This document shows positions 21,602 to 32,725 of a DNA stretch of 64,000 bases, piece by piece; the stretch's first letter is position 1; the number at the start of each line of letters is the position of its first letter. The notes below the pieces were generated by a model, which was not told where the DNA came from, did not search any database, and was given only the letters and a program-made list of their open reading frames with translations. The stretch is from positions 4,618,001 to 4,682,000 of the forward strand of contig NC_091672.1 of the NCBI RefSeq assembly GCF_042453785.1, written 5' to 3'. A program made the position numbers and the translations under genes. This stretch comes from Malus domestica (lineage: Eukaryota > Streptophyta > Magnoliopsida > Rosales > Rosaceae).

Positions 21602-22377
21602 GCCATTTGCGCAAGGAGACCAATTTCGCTTGCTGGGTTACAGAGTAAGGGGAGTTGGTTCGTGAAATGGAAGGGTTTAGGTTTAAAGCCCAAATTATCA
21701 GTTCTCTCCACCTAATTACTAACCAATTATACATTTTTACTTTTGATGTCCTGCAACTGTGAACTATTTCACATTTGCTTTCTTACAACCAAGGTTTAAA
21801 ATATCGATGACATCGGAAATATCGGTAGTCTTAAAAACACGAAAATTTCGTTCGAAATATTGGGATATTATCGATGTCGATAAAAATTGAATAAAAACCA
21901 AGGAAATTGTAAGAAAAACTTGGAAATTTTTATTGAAACTTTGCAGAATGTTTATTTAGTCAATTATCTATTAGTTTATCACAAAAAATTGGAAGGAAAT
22001 GCATTGCACGATGGATTTAACTTATTTAAGTTGATTATATAGCGAGCTGGCAAACATTGTAAGTGTAAAAAATATGTAGTAATTAATGAAAGAAGTTTAA
22101 ACATACCATAATCATTTATATATAATGAATTAGTACAATATTTTACACTTTATACATTGCATGCTAAGATACATGAGTGACTTAGTATCACATAGAGTTC
22201 ATATCAAGGTCTAAAATATCGATGATATCAGAAATATCGGTAGTCCAAAAACACGGAACTTTCGATGGAAATATCGGGATAATATCGATATTTTAGACCT
22301 TCCTTACAACTATGAACTATTTTCTTGCTGATCCTTATTTTTTGCTAGGTTTTCTTTGTTTCGCTGCGTTTCTTTTG
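21602..22377. repeat. Dispersed duplicated unit X, copy 2 (split by a MITE)
   Basis: Copy of 471-735 in two pieces, 21602-21789 and 22303-22377, separated by the hAT MITE. A poly-T tract precedes it (about 21563-21583), as at copy 1. Homology with copy 1 stops after TTTCTTTT. Confidence 0.7.
21790..22302. mobile_element. hAT-type MITE
   Basis: 513 bp with ends CAAGGTTTAAAATATCGAT and GAAGGTCTAAAATATCGAT (reverse complement of the right end), and an exact 8-bp duplication CTTACAAC (21782-21789, 22303-22310). Copy 1 of unit X has CTTACAAC once, so the empty site is visible near 665. Eight-base duplications fit hAT. Confidence 0.88.
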
Positions 22378-23496
22378 TTCTCAATCTTGTGTCAGCAGCT
22401 TCCGTCACCCGGGAATTGGTATGTATAAATTTACTTCTTATTTCATTCACACAATCAATACAGTAATGCATTTTTTTTTTCTTTCTTCTGTTGGCATTAT
22501 ATGAGAAACGAATTATCGCCGAATATATTGTGATTTTTATTATAATAAAATCTTTATAAGAGATGTCAAACCGTTTGCATAAGCTTTAGTTCAATGCACA
22601 TTACTCTTGTATTGTTTGTACATTAATTGAAAGATGGAACTTTTAACCCGAGGATAATCTGAAATCTGCTGTATACCCTGCTGGACATTCAATTTGTTTC
22701 TTATCAGTCAATGATCATGCCACTGTAATTGTAGGCAGTTTGGGATGAACTTTAGTTTAAAGGTTTTTCAACATTCATAAAAATAAATGTGCCGTCCGGA
22801 TAACTTAATGAGTTTCAATCTCATTACCGTTCTATAGCAGGTTGAAATTTTCTATAATGTTCGCGTTTGTGCACTTGTTCATTCCTCAGGAAAAGAGGTC
22901 AATGGAGAAACCACGACTTTATGTGATATGCAAAGCTGTCATAACTCAACACCAATACCCATGACACCCTCACCTTTGTAAGCTTCTTCATACATGCCTC
23001 TCCTACCAAATACACCAACATGCTTACTCACAATAGTCCACTCTTCAACTGAGACATTTTTTGGATAGAAGCCCTACAGGTTTAGGCTAAAGGCGTCACA
23101 TTGGACCCTAAAAATAATACAAACCACGTAAAATAGTTTTTCGTCCCAAGACATTATATGCTGGCAGTGTGCTTTATTGATTTTAACACTAAAATTCAAA
23201 AGATAATAAAAAAATGATATAAGCTTTATAGTCCAATAATGTAATCCTCTTTCAATCATGGTGTGTGCAATAGACTTACAATGTTTTTATCACACAAGAC
23301 TATTTGGTCTCTCTATATAAGACTCTGTATTTTAAGTTTATCTACAACCTGGTTCAACAAAGGATCTATAACATTACCTTAAACGCAATATGAGGTCGTT
23401 CAGCGTGATTTTTTAAACACAAAATGATGGGGTTGTCAAACCCCTCATATTGCAACAAATAGGAGCACATGCTAAAATTTATGAAGTATAAGACCG
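22378..23496. other. No gene recognised
   Basis: Mostly AT-rich sequence. Includes CAGCAGCTTCCGTCACCCGGGAATTG followed by GTATG near 22400, which could be an exon/intron border of a lost gene, but I cannot name it. Confidence 0.35.
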
Positions 23497-24371
23497 AATG
23501 TATCATTTTCCTCTTTTTATCAAGAAAACCCATTTGGAAATATCTATTAATAAGACTAAATTAATTCTAGACTAAAAAACAAATTTGCTTAATAAATTAG
23601 AAAGCTAAGCATATTCCACAAATAAAAGACAATGATAAAACTACAAAACATAATAAAGCTAAGTAAAATTACTTGTATACTCCGTTACTATTTTCTCAAA
23701 AAGCTTCCAATTTTACTTTGTAAACGAGATTTGTGATTCAAACCATTTATGTCTGCATAGGGAGCTCCTTATAAGCAATGGGTAGTGAGTAGTATTTAGC
23801 TTTTATTTCTGCATCAATTGGAAATCCATATTCAAAGAATTTCATGCATCACAACTTCAAATGTCATCAAACACCACCAAACACCACCAAACATTTCCTT
23901 TTCAAGTATTGCAGTATGTCATTTCTACTATATTTTTTTAGATCATGGTAAAATAAGTAAATCTAATTAAAATCTCTTTCTAGACTTTCCTATTTAATAT
24001 TGTTGAGTACACACACCGAAGAAAACCCTAACTTTACTATATTGATAAACTCGTTTTGCAAAAGTTATCTTTCCAAATCATTCCTCAAATGGAAAAACTC
24101 GGTTCAGTTTTTCTTCGTTCACCAAATACTTAACCAAAATGCATATTGATTCTTGCTATACTTGTCTTGCATCCACGTCTTTCAGGAAGCTCTTTATAAA
24201 AAAAGCTCATGTTCTGCATCCAATACTTAATGGCTGACACCACTCAAGCACTTCACTTTCCTAAAAATGGGGACTTTGAGTGCTTAAAGTACCCTTAAAA
24301 CGAATTCCTCAACTATATTTCTAATCAATGTGACAAAAGAAGGGGAACAAAAACAAAACTAAAACCAACTT
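23497..24371 (-). pseudogene. NBS-LRR resistance gene fragment (copy D, inverted)
   Basis: Reverse-complement copy of 17141-18268 without its leader: coiled-coil start, degenerate P-loop-like region (GMG block partly lost), kinase-2 region and the noncoding tail that ends at the same point as copy C (AATGATACATT). More diverged than A-C, with several stops and small deletions, and a local CACCACCAAA triplication near 23870-23890. Confidence 0.75.
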
Positions 24372-24750
24372 CTTCTTTCTTGTTTTGTAGTGTGTAGTTA
24401 AGTTAATTAAAGGTTCCATAAGATGCAGCTGGTTTTAGTTGTCTTTGTTCCCCTTCTTTTGAGGGTACTTAAAGCACTCAAAAGCACCATCCTTAGAGAA
24501 GTGAAGTGCTAGATGCAAAATATAAGTTATTGTTTATAGAGGGCTTTCAAAAATACATGCATACAAGACAAGTAGAGCAAAAATCAGTTTGCATTTTGGT
24601 TGAGTATTTGGTGAAAGAAGAAAAACTCAAGTTTTTCCATTTGAGATGTGAGGATTTAGAAATATCACTTTTGCAAAACGAGTTTATCATTACAGTAAAG
24701 TTAGGGTTTACTTTGATAGGTTTTCTTAGGTGTGTGTACTCAACAATTTC
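23995..24750. repeat. Second inverted repeat of NBS-LRR sequence
   Basis: Copies D and E face each other around about 24374 with almost no spacer. The paired arm length is limited by copy E to roughly 370 bp. Orientation is head to head, the opposite of the 752-2042 repeat. Confidence 0.75.
24378..24750 (+). pseudogene. NBS-LRR resistance gene fragment (copy E)
   Basis: Starts in the leader (CTTGTTTTGTAGTGTGTAG) and runs through the coiled-coil start to the broken P-loop region and the GTGTGTACTCAACAAT end point. About 70 bp around the start codon are deleted relative to copy A. It lies head to head with copy D, a few bases apart. Confidence 0.75.
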
Positions 24751-25077
24751 TTAGATATCATCTGAAACCATCAATGATTTACGTTTTGGTTTGTTAAAAA
24801 TTTCATAAAAAATTATAATTCAAATGAGAAAAGTAAAAATATATTGCATTGGTTTGTATTTTGATATCATATATGTTTTAGATTGTGTACTGAGAAATAA
24901 ATTCATTTTATGTTGTAGAAGTCAAATAAAAATCCTAAGAAATCCATGAAAAAAGTTCATACAAATCCATAGAAATCTATAATATAAATCCATAGAAATC
25001 TTCCAAAATCCATTAAAATCCTATTAAATTCAAATTGACTACACCCTCCTTAGTTTCAAGCAAAAAGCTAAGCTTTT
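24751..25077. other. No gene; AT-rich with short repeats
   Basis: AAATCCATAGAAATC-like motifs recur between about 24930 and 25030. Possibly a MITE edge, not resolved. Confidence 0.3.
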
Positions 25078-26024
25078 TGATGAGTCCATTTTATACTATA
25101 TATTATTCCCTATTCTTTGTATATTTTGGTTATTATTTTGTTGAGATTTTGATGTTTTGTTATGTATTTTTAATGTAGGACATGCGAACTTGTTCTGAAT
25201 ATAAAGTAATCAAATGGTGGAATTTTTTAGTGATTCTAATTGGAGCGGATTCGTGAATCTATCAAGAAGGTTGTATCAAAATTTCATAATTTTATCCCGA
25301 AGCATCTGGCCGTGGCGAATTAATTTATGCCCAATGTGCAGTGCTGGCAAATTTGGCTACAAAGCTTATGTGCGACTTTTGGGCCGGAAGATGATGGATT
25401 TTGAACTTAAACTCTTCTTGGAACTTGAAGAGGGGGTCCTACTCTTTAATTCAAGTCATTTTGGGCTTGTTTTGGAGACTTGAAGGTTCAAAAACGTGGT
25501 TATCTCTTTAATAGGCAGATTTCCTAATTAGAATGAGAAAGTAATTCCTAATTATCCTTTTATTATTTTATTTCCTAGTTTTTAGAAAACCTTTTTTATG
25601 AGGGTTTTAATTTGGATTAGTATAAACAAGGCTTTTTAGCAATTAGGGTTTTCAACGCAACATCGAGAGAACTTAGCAAGCTTTGGAGAATTTCAGACTT
25701 CTTACCTACAAGGTGTTTTCATATTTTTTCTAGTTAATGATATTTTCTTTGATTTTTATTATGAGTATGTGTAACTAATTCTACTTTTGATAGGGTTAGG
25801 CCACGAGTCTTAGCATGAATATGTGATTTTATTAATTTGCTTATGAATGAATGCTTGCTTTGAATTATTAATCACCGCGATTTAAACTATCTTATATATT
25901 TTAATGATTGATCACCATTAGGATATTTAGACAAGTAATTTGATACAATTTATGTTGGAACATCACCCTGAAATTGAGAAGGGCTTCTTGTGATTAGTAA
26001 TTGTAAGTTCACTTAAGGCAAACA
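25078..26024 (+). repeat. LTR-like segment, left part
   Basis: Begins TGATGAGTCCATTTTATACT after a T-rich stretch and is noncoding. The style is that of a long Gypsy-type LTR known to me from Rosaceae genomes. Its other part appears to be 35306-35795, after the intervening nested block. Boundaries and continuity are inference. Confidence 0.4.
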
Positions 26025-28279
26025 TGACACACCCCGACCTAGATCGAGGCATGATGGTCCTCGCATGAGGGTGTGTAGCCATGTGCGCAGTGCGGAAGAA
26101 AAACAATATAAATAATTGCGAATAAATAAAAACCAACTAACTAAAACACTAGATAAGAATAAGTGCAGGACGAAATGAAGTGTGACTAAACATAACCAGA
26201 GCGTAGGTATCCTAGGTGCAGTCCAGCAGGACAAATACTAATTATACAATACCAAAGATGGTCCTACATTAGTGATAATCTGTCAGAGCTACCGTGAATT
26301 CCTCGTGAGCCACCAACGAGAACTCCTACCTAACACCTGGAGGGGCGCAAAACAAAAAGTGTGAGTAGGAAAAAACAAAGCTTTTCAAAACCATTTCACT
26401 ATCAAAAGTACTAACTCCTCGCCGTAAAACCTGTATAATTCCCAAAAAAAATAGCATACACCATTATATCTCAAACTCATATTCAGAATAGCAAATCCAT
26501 CGAATATACCATGTCGAATCTCATAAAGAAATAAGTAAGCCAAGTGAAATATATCAATATGAAAGAGTATGCAATCCGGAGTCACATAACGTGACCTGTA
26601 CGGTTGGATCTATAACTCATCAAGTAGTTCTCTGCACACAAGTCGAAACCACCTAAAGTGGTCTATACGACAGGCTGGGTGTAAATAAGTACACTCAAGT
26701 GCTACGGTCACGTGAAGGCTGTGTGAAGTATCGCAAGTCACCTACGAGTCGGAACCACCTAAAGTGGTATGTACGACAGGCTGACACCTGCCTTAGATCC
26801 AAGATGAGCGTGTGGTGCGGGAGGTGAACAATCACGTGAAGGCTAAGCCCTATCCTCGGGTGGAGCACTAACACTGGGGTGTAGGATAATAAGCTCGAAA
26901 TATATCTCAGCACTAATGTACCCAGTACCATCACTACTATCAATATACTCACATGAAGCTTACTTAAGCGTCCACAACGTCAAGCAACAATATATATATA
27001 ACTATACTAATGCACAATTAAACATAAAGAACATTTGACATGGCATTTCTAGGTATCAAACCATTTAAGTTTTCTGGGAAAATACCAAGTGTATATATAT
27101 ACTGAAAACCAAAAGCCCACTCACTAATAAGTGAAAGGGTCGTAACCCCCGAGCCTTACTTGACTGCGCTAGTCCTCAGGATAGGTCTCACATATATGCG
27201 AAACAACTATTTAAACGTTATTTTTAAGCACATAATCAAAACTACGTAATAACTTTTCATACGTTGCTCAATTAGGGTATTTGAATATACCACTGTGACC
27301 TACTCAACCCCACGAACATCCCTATATTTTTAGAAAAAAATTTCGATGTCCTACGCATCGGCCAAGGCACAGCCAGACTCGCCGCCCATGTGCAAGCACG
27401 TGCCTGGCACACTGACAGATTCCTTAACAGAGTTAGGGAATACTCCGTTAAATAAAAGCATATGCCGTTATTTTTACCAGACGTCGTTAGTCGCCGTTAG
27501 GAATAAAGTTGACAGAATATTCGTCTTTTTCTTTGGTGAATCACCGAATTCCGTCGCCGTTGTCGGAAACTGGGAAAAACTTCAAACCATCATTTCTCAC
27601 TCATAACTTAACCAAAATTCATGAAATTTATACCAAAATGAAGCTTAGGACGAAAGGAACAAGTTCTTACCACTTAAGAGTCCTAAAATAAACGGAAAGT
27701 TGCCGAAAAATCCTTCGATATTCCGACCACCCCTACAACTCGCTAAACTCGAGCTTCTCAATGTTCAAAACCTTCCAAAATTCTTCTCTGAGCTTCGTGA
27801 AGAAGTCCTAAGGCTCACTAGAACCTTAAAACTCGATAAAACCTCCGTGATCACGACGGAGTCACTGTGCACTTCATCGGGGTTTTTGGTTCTCGAGTTT
27901 TCGAGGGCCTCACGTCCAACCAAAACTATAGCTCGACTCCTGAGCTTGAAAAAAGCACAAAAATAACATCCACTACCTCGATCCGTGAGAGATGACGAGA
28001 GTTGAAGGCTTGTCCGTACAATTGTACGAACGAATGGAAAAATCCTATAGGGAGGAGAGAGAGGGAGGGTGTGTGTGTGGTTCAGCTTTAGGCTACCAAA
28101 CAAAAACAAATAAAACTAAAATCTAATTGGGTCCAAAAAGTTATGAAAAACATGTCATGGTCCAAATCTTTAGCCCGTTTACACACACACAACCACTAAA
28201 CACTCAAGGGCATAACCGTCACTTCACGCTATCAAGGATAAAATAATATACATTCGAGACGGGCTAACACAAAACATCA
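26025..28279 (-). mobile_element. Long solo-LTR-like segment
   Basis: About 2.25 kb without coding capacity, bounded on the minus strand by TGATGTTTTGTG and GGGGTGTGTCA (TG...CA). It contains an imperfect direct repeat, CGGAACCACCTAAAGTGGT-like, at about 26645-26670 and 26750-26775. No matching target duplication was found. It may be a solo LTR of a Gypsy-type element, or a truncated one. Confidence 0.5.
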
Positions 28280-28283
28280 CGCT

Positions 28284-28631
28284 TGTTTATACCATATTTA
28301 GGGCCTCGTATTTAGATCTCGTATAAATACTCGGGGGACTTAAATGTAATTATGTGATAAAGGAATGGGCAAATATGTAATAAGTGAGGAGTCTTTATTC
28401 TATAAAGGACCCATCACCCTCATAATTGGGAGAGGCCAATTCCTAGGCCCTCTCACCCCCTCTCAACGCTCTCACTCTCAGAGTTGTCTCTCCCTTAAAT
28501 AAATACATATTCAGTGTGGACGTAGCCCAAACCTTGGGGTGAACCACAATACATCTTGTGTTATTTACATTTCATGCAGATTCACGGTCGGATTTACGTT
28601 GTTCCAAGACCTCCAGTTTTGTGCATCAACA
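28284..28631 (+). repeat. LTR1 of the tandem retroelement
   Basis: 348 bp, TGTTTATACC to CATCAACA. Contains a TATA-like TTCTATAAAGGACC. Shares the GGGAGAGGCCAATTCCTAGG block with LTR3 but not with LTR2. Confidence 0.88.
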
Positions 28632-28654
28632 TTTGGCGCCGTCTGTGGGAATCG
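28632..28654 (+). other. Primer-binding site after LTR1
   Basis: TTTGGCGCCGTCTGTGGGAA, repeated after LTR2 at about 32207. This form is common in plant Gypsy-type elements. Confidence 0.75.
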
Positions 28655-28919
28655 ACAAGAAAAGCTATGTCGGTTATCTCTCAATTTTTCACCTCCGCCA
28701 TGAATCTGCAAAACCCAAGAGTCCAAAACTCATGAATCTACCACGAATCTGCAGTTTGGTACACCACCACCATGTGATGGCACTAGCATTTACATGGGTG
28801 CCCACAAGGATGACTGGATCATCACACTCGCCCAGTTTGCAGTAAACCAGCCCAATCACAAAGAACATGAAACACGGGGTCTGCTCCACAGAAAGTAGGC
28901 GTGTTTAGTCCCTTATTCT

Positions 28920-29718
28920 TCAAAAGCTTCATTTTTAATCACCGGGATAGTGCACAAGGCTTCGGCTATTCGACGACTCGACGATCTCTTCGATTTTGGC
29001 GTCGGAGAGGTGATCTGTTTGGAGCTTCGGGACTGGAATCCTGGTTGTGTAGTTTGAAGCATGATTTGTGGCTGAGGAACCTGCATGATTTGATTTCAGA
29101 GTCAAGCAGCAGCAACCCCATCAAAATGGTGGTCGTTTTGGTCCAAGAGAACCGCTCATTCGACCACATGCTGGATGGATAAAGTCCATAAACCCTGAAA
29201 TCAACGGAGTCACTGGCTCCGAATCCAACCCCATTTCCACCTCGGACCCAAACTCCACCCAAATCTTCTTCCGCGACAACTCTGCTTACATTGACCCGGA
29301 CCCCAACCACTCCATCCAAGCTGTGTACGAGCAAGTCTTCAGCGAGCCATGGACCGAGGCCTCCGCTTCCAAAACCCTACCCCCTACCATGAACGGCTTC
29401 GCTCAAAATGCTGAAACAACACAAACCGGTTTAGCTGAGACCGTGATGAATGGTTTTAGGCCCGAAAACATCCTCGTTCACAGGGAGCTGGTGAAGGAGT
29501 TTACGGTATGTGACCGGTGGTTTGCGTCGGTGCCAACTACGACGCAGCCGAACCGGCAGTACATCCACTCTGCGACGTCGCATGGGTTGACGAGGAATGA
29601 TAATCAGAAGCTAATTGAAGGGTTGCCTCAGAAGACAATATTTCAGTCGTTGGACGATGAGAGCTTTTCTTTTGGGATTTACTTTCAGTCATTTCCGTCC
29701 ACTCTTTTGTACAGGTAA
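28920..29718 (+). pseudogene. Captured non-specific phospholipase C (NPC) fragment
   Basis: About 210 codons match the N-terminal half of plant non-specific phospholipase C (phosphoesterase family, cleaving membrane phospholipids): PIKMVVVLVQENRSFDHML, then SINPEINGVTGSE, SAYIDPDPNHSIQAVYEQVF, CDRWFASVP, TQPNRQYIHSATSHG and GLPQKTIFQSLD. A one-base loss near 29172 shifts the frame between HML and the next block. The match ends at LLYR followed by GTAATAAC, which looks like the donor of the gene's next intron, and a few intron-like bases follow. The segment is therefore a genomic-type capture of exon plus intron edge inside interior 1 of the retroelement. It cannot encode the enzyme. Confidence 0.85.
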
Positions 29719-29779
29719 TAACTTTCAAATTGTTTTGCCCTTCCTCCGCCGTCCGGTTCTCAATCTCGCAGTCTCCGGG

Positions 29780-30090
29780 AAGCGATCAAGAGGGCCCATG
29801 ATCAGCCCTAGTACCTCGACAAATTGCAGGGAAGCTAGTGCAAATCAAAGATGCTCTGTATGCTGCAGAAAACCTGCTGGATAAGATCAATGACCCATCC
29901 CCTGCATCTTCATTTTCTGAGAAAGCAAAAGGAAAAAAGAAAAAAGAGATTGGAGAAGGATCTCAAGAAATCTGGTCCCTACCATTGTCGGCAAGCATGG
30001 AAACCATGATTACGGATCTGGACAGCGGTCATCCACTATCCCACTTAAAAAAGAAAACCCACGGGATAACAGGCAAAAGTATCCCACTAA
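29780..30090 (+). other. Unidentified coding-like segment in interior 1
   Basis: One frame reads KLVQIKDALYAAENLLDKIND followed by a Lys-rich tail. It may be another captured host fragment (NBS-LRR coiled-coil-like or KH-protein-like), but I cannot decide. Confidence 0.25.

Positions 30091-30119
<29 letters not shown>
30091..30119 (+). repeat. (AAT)n microsatellite
   Basis: Uninterrupted AAT triplets, followed by an A-rich AAAAGCAG repeat to about 30265. Confidence 0.85.
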
Positions 30120-30122
<3 letters not shown>

Positions 30123-30470
30123 CAGAAAAGCAGTGGAAAACAGAAAAACAGAAACAAAAAAGAGAAGAAAAGCAGAAAAACAGTGGGGAACAAAGCAAAA
30201 AAGAGAAGAAAAGCAGAAAAGCAGTGGGGAACAAAACAGAAAAGAGAAAGCAAAAGAGAAAGCAAAAGTGACGAATAAACATCCCATCAGAATGATGTGA
30301 TTTACTTTTGTTATTTCTGAATGATGTAATATATTTTATCTTTCGGAGACATTTGTATAAACCCCATCAGAGGGTAATAATACCAAAAAACAAAAAAAAG
30401 GGCAAAGCGCAAAGTAAATGGGCTGGCATGTTGTGAAGGGCGAAGGCCCATAAGCCTAAAATAGTATCAA

Positions 30471-30805
30471 CCAGGTTATCAAAAGTACGCCCAGTACTCC
30501 ACAATTATTCGGCAATCCGCCACTACTACCACCAACCAGGTGATCAAAAGTACGCCCAGTACTTCTAAAATTATTCGGCAACCCGCCGCTATTGTCATCA
30601 ACCAGGTGACCAAAAGTACGCCCAGTACTCCAAAAATTATTCGACAACCTGCAGCTATTACCACCAACCAAGTGATGAAAGGTACAGCCCATTCTCTAAT
30701 ATCATTTGGCAACTAGCCATTCATGCCACCAACCAGGTAATGAAATGTACAACTCGTACTCTCATACATGCCACCAACCAGGTGATTAAAAGTACGCCCA
30801 GTACT
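30471..30805 (+). repeat. ~64-bp tandem repeats, interior 1
   Basis: About five units containing CCACCAACCAGGTGATCAAA and GTACGCCCAGTACT. The same array recurs in interior 2 at about 33652-33865. Confidence 0.8.
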
Positions 30806-30817
30806 TCAAATCATCCA

Positions 30818-31003
30818 TGAGCATTACTTATGTCAATCATACATAAACATTCATGAGCATTACTCATGTCAATCATACATAAACATTCATGAGCATCACT
30901 CATCCAATCATACATAAACATTCATGAGCATTACTCATGTCAACATCCATGAGCATCACTCATGTCAATCAACATAAACATTCATGAGCATCACTCATGT
31001 CAA
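30818..31003 (+). repeat. ~36-bp tandem repeats, interior 1
   Basis: Five or so units of CATGAGCATCACTCATGTCAA plus TCATACATAAACATT. A matching array lies at about 33868-34022. Confidence 0.8.
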
Positions 31004-31139
31004 AAGCTTCATTTACAAAAGCTCTAACTTCAAAAGCTTCATTTACAGAGCTCTAGCTTCAAAAGTATCATTTACAGAACTCTAGCTTCAAAGCTTCACT
31101 TGCAAAGCTTCACCTACAAAGCTTCAGTGTAGGGTATAC

Positions 31140-31640
31140 AAATACCGCCTCTGAACAACCGCCACTTCGGCCCATATATGATTCAATTTGAAGTTTCCAG
31201 CCAACAGACTCTATTGACCAAAAACTTGGGGGACTACATTATGTACCATATATTGGGCCTCAACTGGGCCTCATGAAAAATACTTGGGGGACTCTAGCCC
31301 ATAATTCATGTATTGAGGAGCGAGCCCTTATTCTATAAAAGGGACTCCCTCATCACCATTAGAGAACATCAACTCTAGCCCGTATTTATGTATTGAGGAG
31401 CGAGCCCTTATTCTATAAAAGGGACTCCCTCACCATCATTAAAGAGCATCGCCGCCTACTGAGCAACCGCCTCACCGCGAGCATCACTCCTAACCCATTA
31501 TTCATGTACTGATGAGCGAGCCCTTATTTTATAAAAGGGACTCCCTTACCATCATTAGAGAGCATCAACTCTAGCCCATCATTCATGTATTGAAAAGCGA
31601 GCCCTTATTCTATAAGAGGGACTCCCTCACCTTCAACGCC
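31140..31640 (+). repeat. Duplicated LTR-edge and TATA modules, interior 1
   Basis: 31140-31280 is a diverged copy of the sequence around the true 3' edge (CTTCGGCCC..., AACTTGGGGGACTAC, then TACCATATATTGGGCCTC like the LTR start). It is followed by four copies of a ~80-bp unit with GAGCGAGCCCTTATTCTATA and AAAGGGACTCCCTCACC, which resembles the TATA region of the LTR itself. Confidence 0.75.
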
Positions 31641-31847
31641 ACAAGCTGAGCCAACCAAGGCAACATAAGCCACGAGCCGAGCAGCCTTGCAGCATGTGCT
31701 ACTTCTAGTTGAGCATCATTTCAGATTGAGCACCATTTCATATTGAACATCAGTTCAAGACAACATCTAGTTACTTCGGCTCACACATGGACTGAATTTC
31801 AAGTCTCCAGCCAAAAGACTTTCTTGACTGAAGACTTGAGGGACTAC

Positions 31848-32206
31848 TGTTTATACCATATTTAGGGCCTCGTATTTAGATCTCGTACAAATACTAAAGG
31901 GACTTAAATGTAATTATGTGATAAAGGAAGGGGCAAATATGTAATAAGTGAGGAGTCCTTATTCTATAAAAGGACCCATCACCTTCACAATTAGAGGAGG
32001 TCAATTCATAAGGCTCCTCACCATCTCAACGCTCTCACTCTCAGAGCTCTCTCTTTCCCTCACTTCTCAGAGAAATACAATACAATCAGTGTGGACATAA
32101 CCCAAACCTTGGGGTGAACCACAATACATCTTGTGTTATTTACATTTCATGCAGATTCACGGTCGGATTTACGTTGTTCCAAGACCTCCGGTTTTGTGCA
32201 TCAACA
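31848..32206 (+). repeat. LTR2 of the tandem retroelement
   Basis: 359 bp, same ends as LTR1. It differs from LTR1 and LTR3 in the block after the TATA-like box (AGAGGAGGTCAATTCATAAG). Confidence 0.88.
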
Positions 32207-32587
32207 TTTGGCGCCGTCTGTGGGAATCAATACGAAAAGTTGTGTCGGTTATCTTTCATTTTTTTTACCTCTGTCGTGGATCTGCAAAAAAAAAACCAAG
32301 AAAACCAAACGCACAAGTCTCTGACTCTTTTATCATTCCTATCTTCTTCTCCATCTCGAATTTTTTCTCTCCACAAGTCTCTGACTCTTTTGACATTCTC
32401 TGCTCTTATGAGGACTACGGCAACCAGGACTCCTCTAATGGCAACCACAGCGAACCAGTTATGGGGAATAATCCCAGGAATGAGTCCAGGCTTCGTCAGA
32501 GGAATCACCACCGCTGTTGCCGAGTCACCCACTCATTCACTCAGCGAGTCACACAGCGACCTCACCGGCCGGTGAAAAACCAAGCTC

Positions 32588-32725
32588 CGGATCGTCACCG
32601 CCATCTTCGAGCGGTTTACGGAGCGAGCAATCAATTTCATCATCTTTTCTGAAAGAGAAGCCAGAGCTCTCGGCAGAAACATGGTGTTTACCCAGCATCT
32701 GCTTCTGGGTCTGATCGCCAAGGAA
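32588..32725 (+). pseudogene. Captured Clp ATPase N-domain fragment (ClpD/ERD1-like)
   Basis: One frame reads AIFERFTERAINFIIFSERE, then ARALGRNMVFTQHLLLGLIAKEE. This matches the start of the Clp N-terminal repeat domain of plastid Clp chaperone ATPases, closest in my memory to ClpD/ERD1 (stromal protein unfolding for the Clp protease). The frame continues after LIAKEE but no longer resembles the family, so only about 45 codons are recognisable. It lies in interior 2 at a position comparable to that of the phospholipase piece in interior 1. It has no start codon of its own and cannot act as a chaperone. Confidence 0.75.

Noticed and set aside
26025-28279. Coding potential in the solo-LTR-like segment
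   Set aside because: Several short frames exist but none shows a gag, pol or host domain.
30010-30287. Phe/Leu-rich minus-strand frames resembling membrane proteins
   Set aside because: Translations of the AAT microsatellite and AAAAGCAG repeats, open in three frames.
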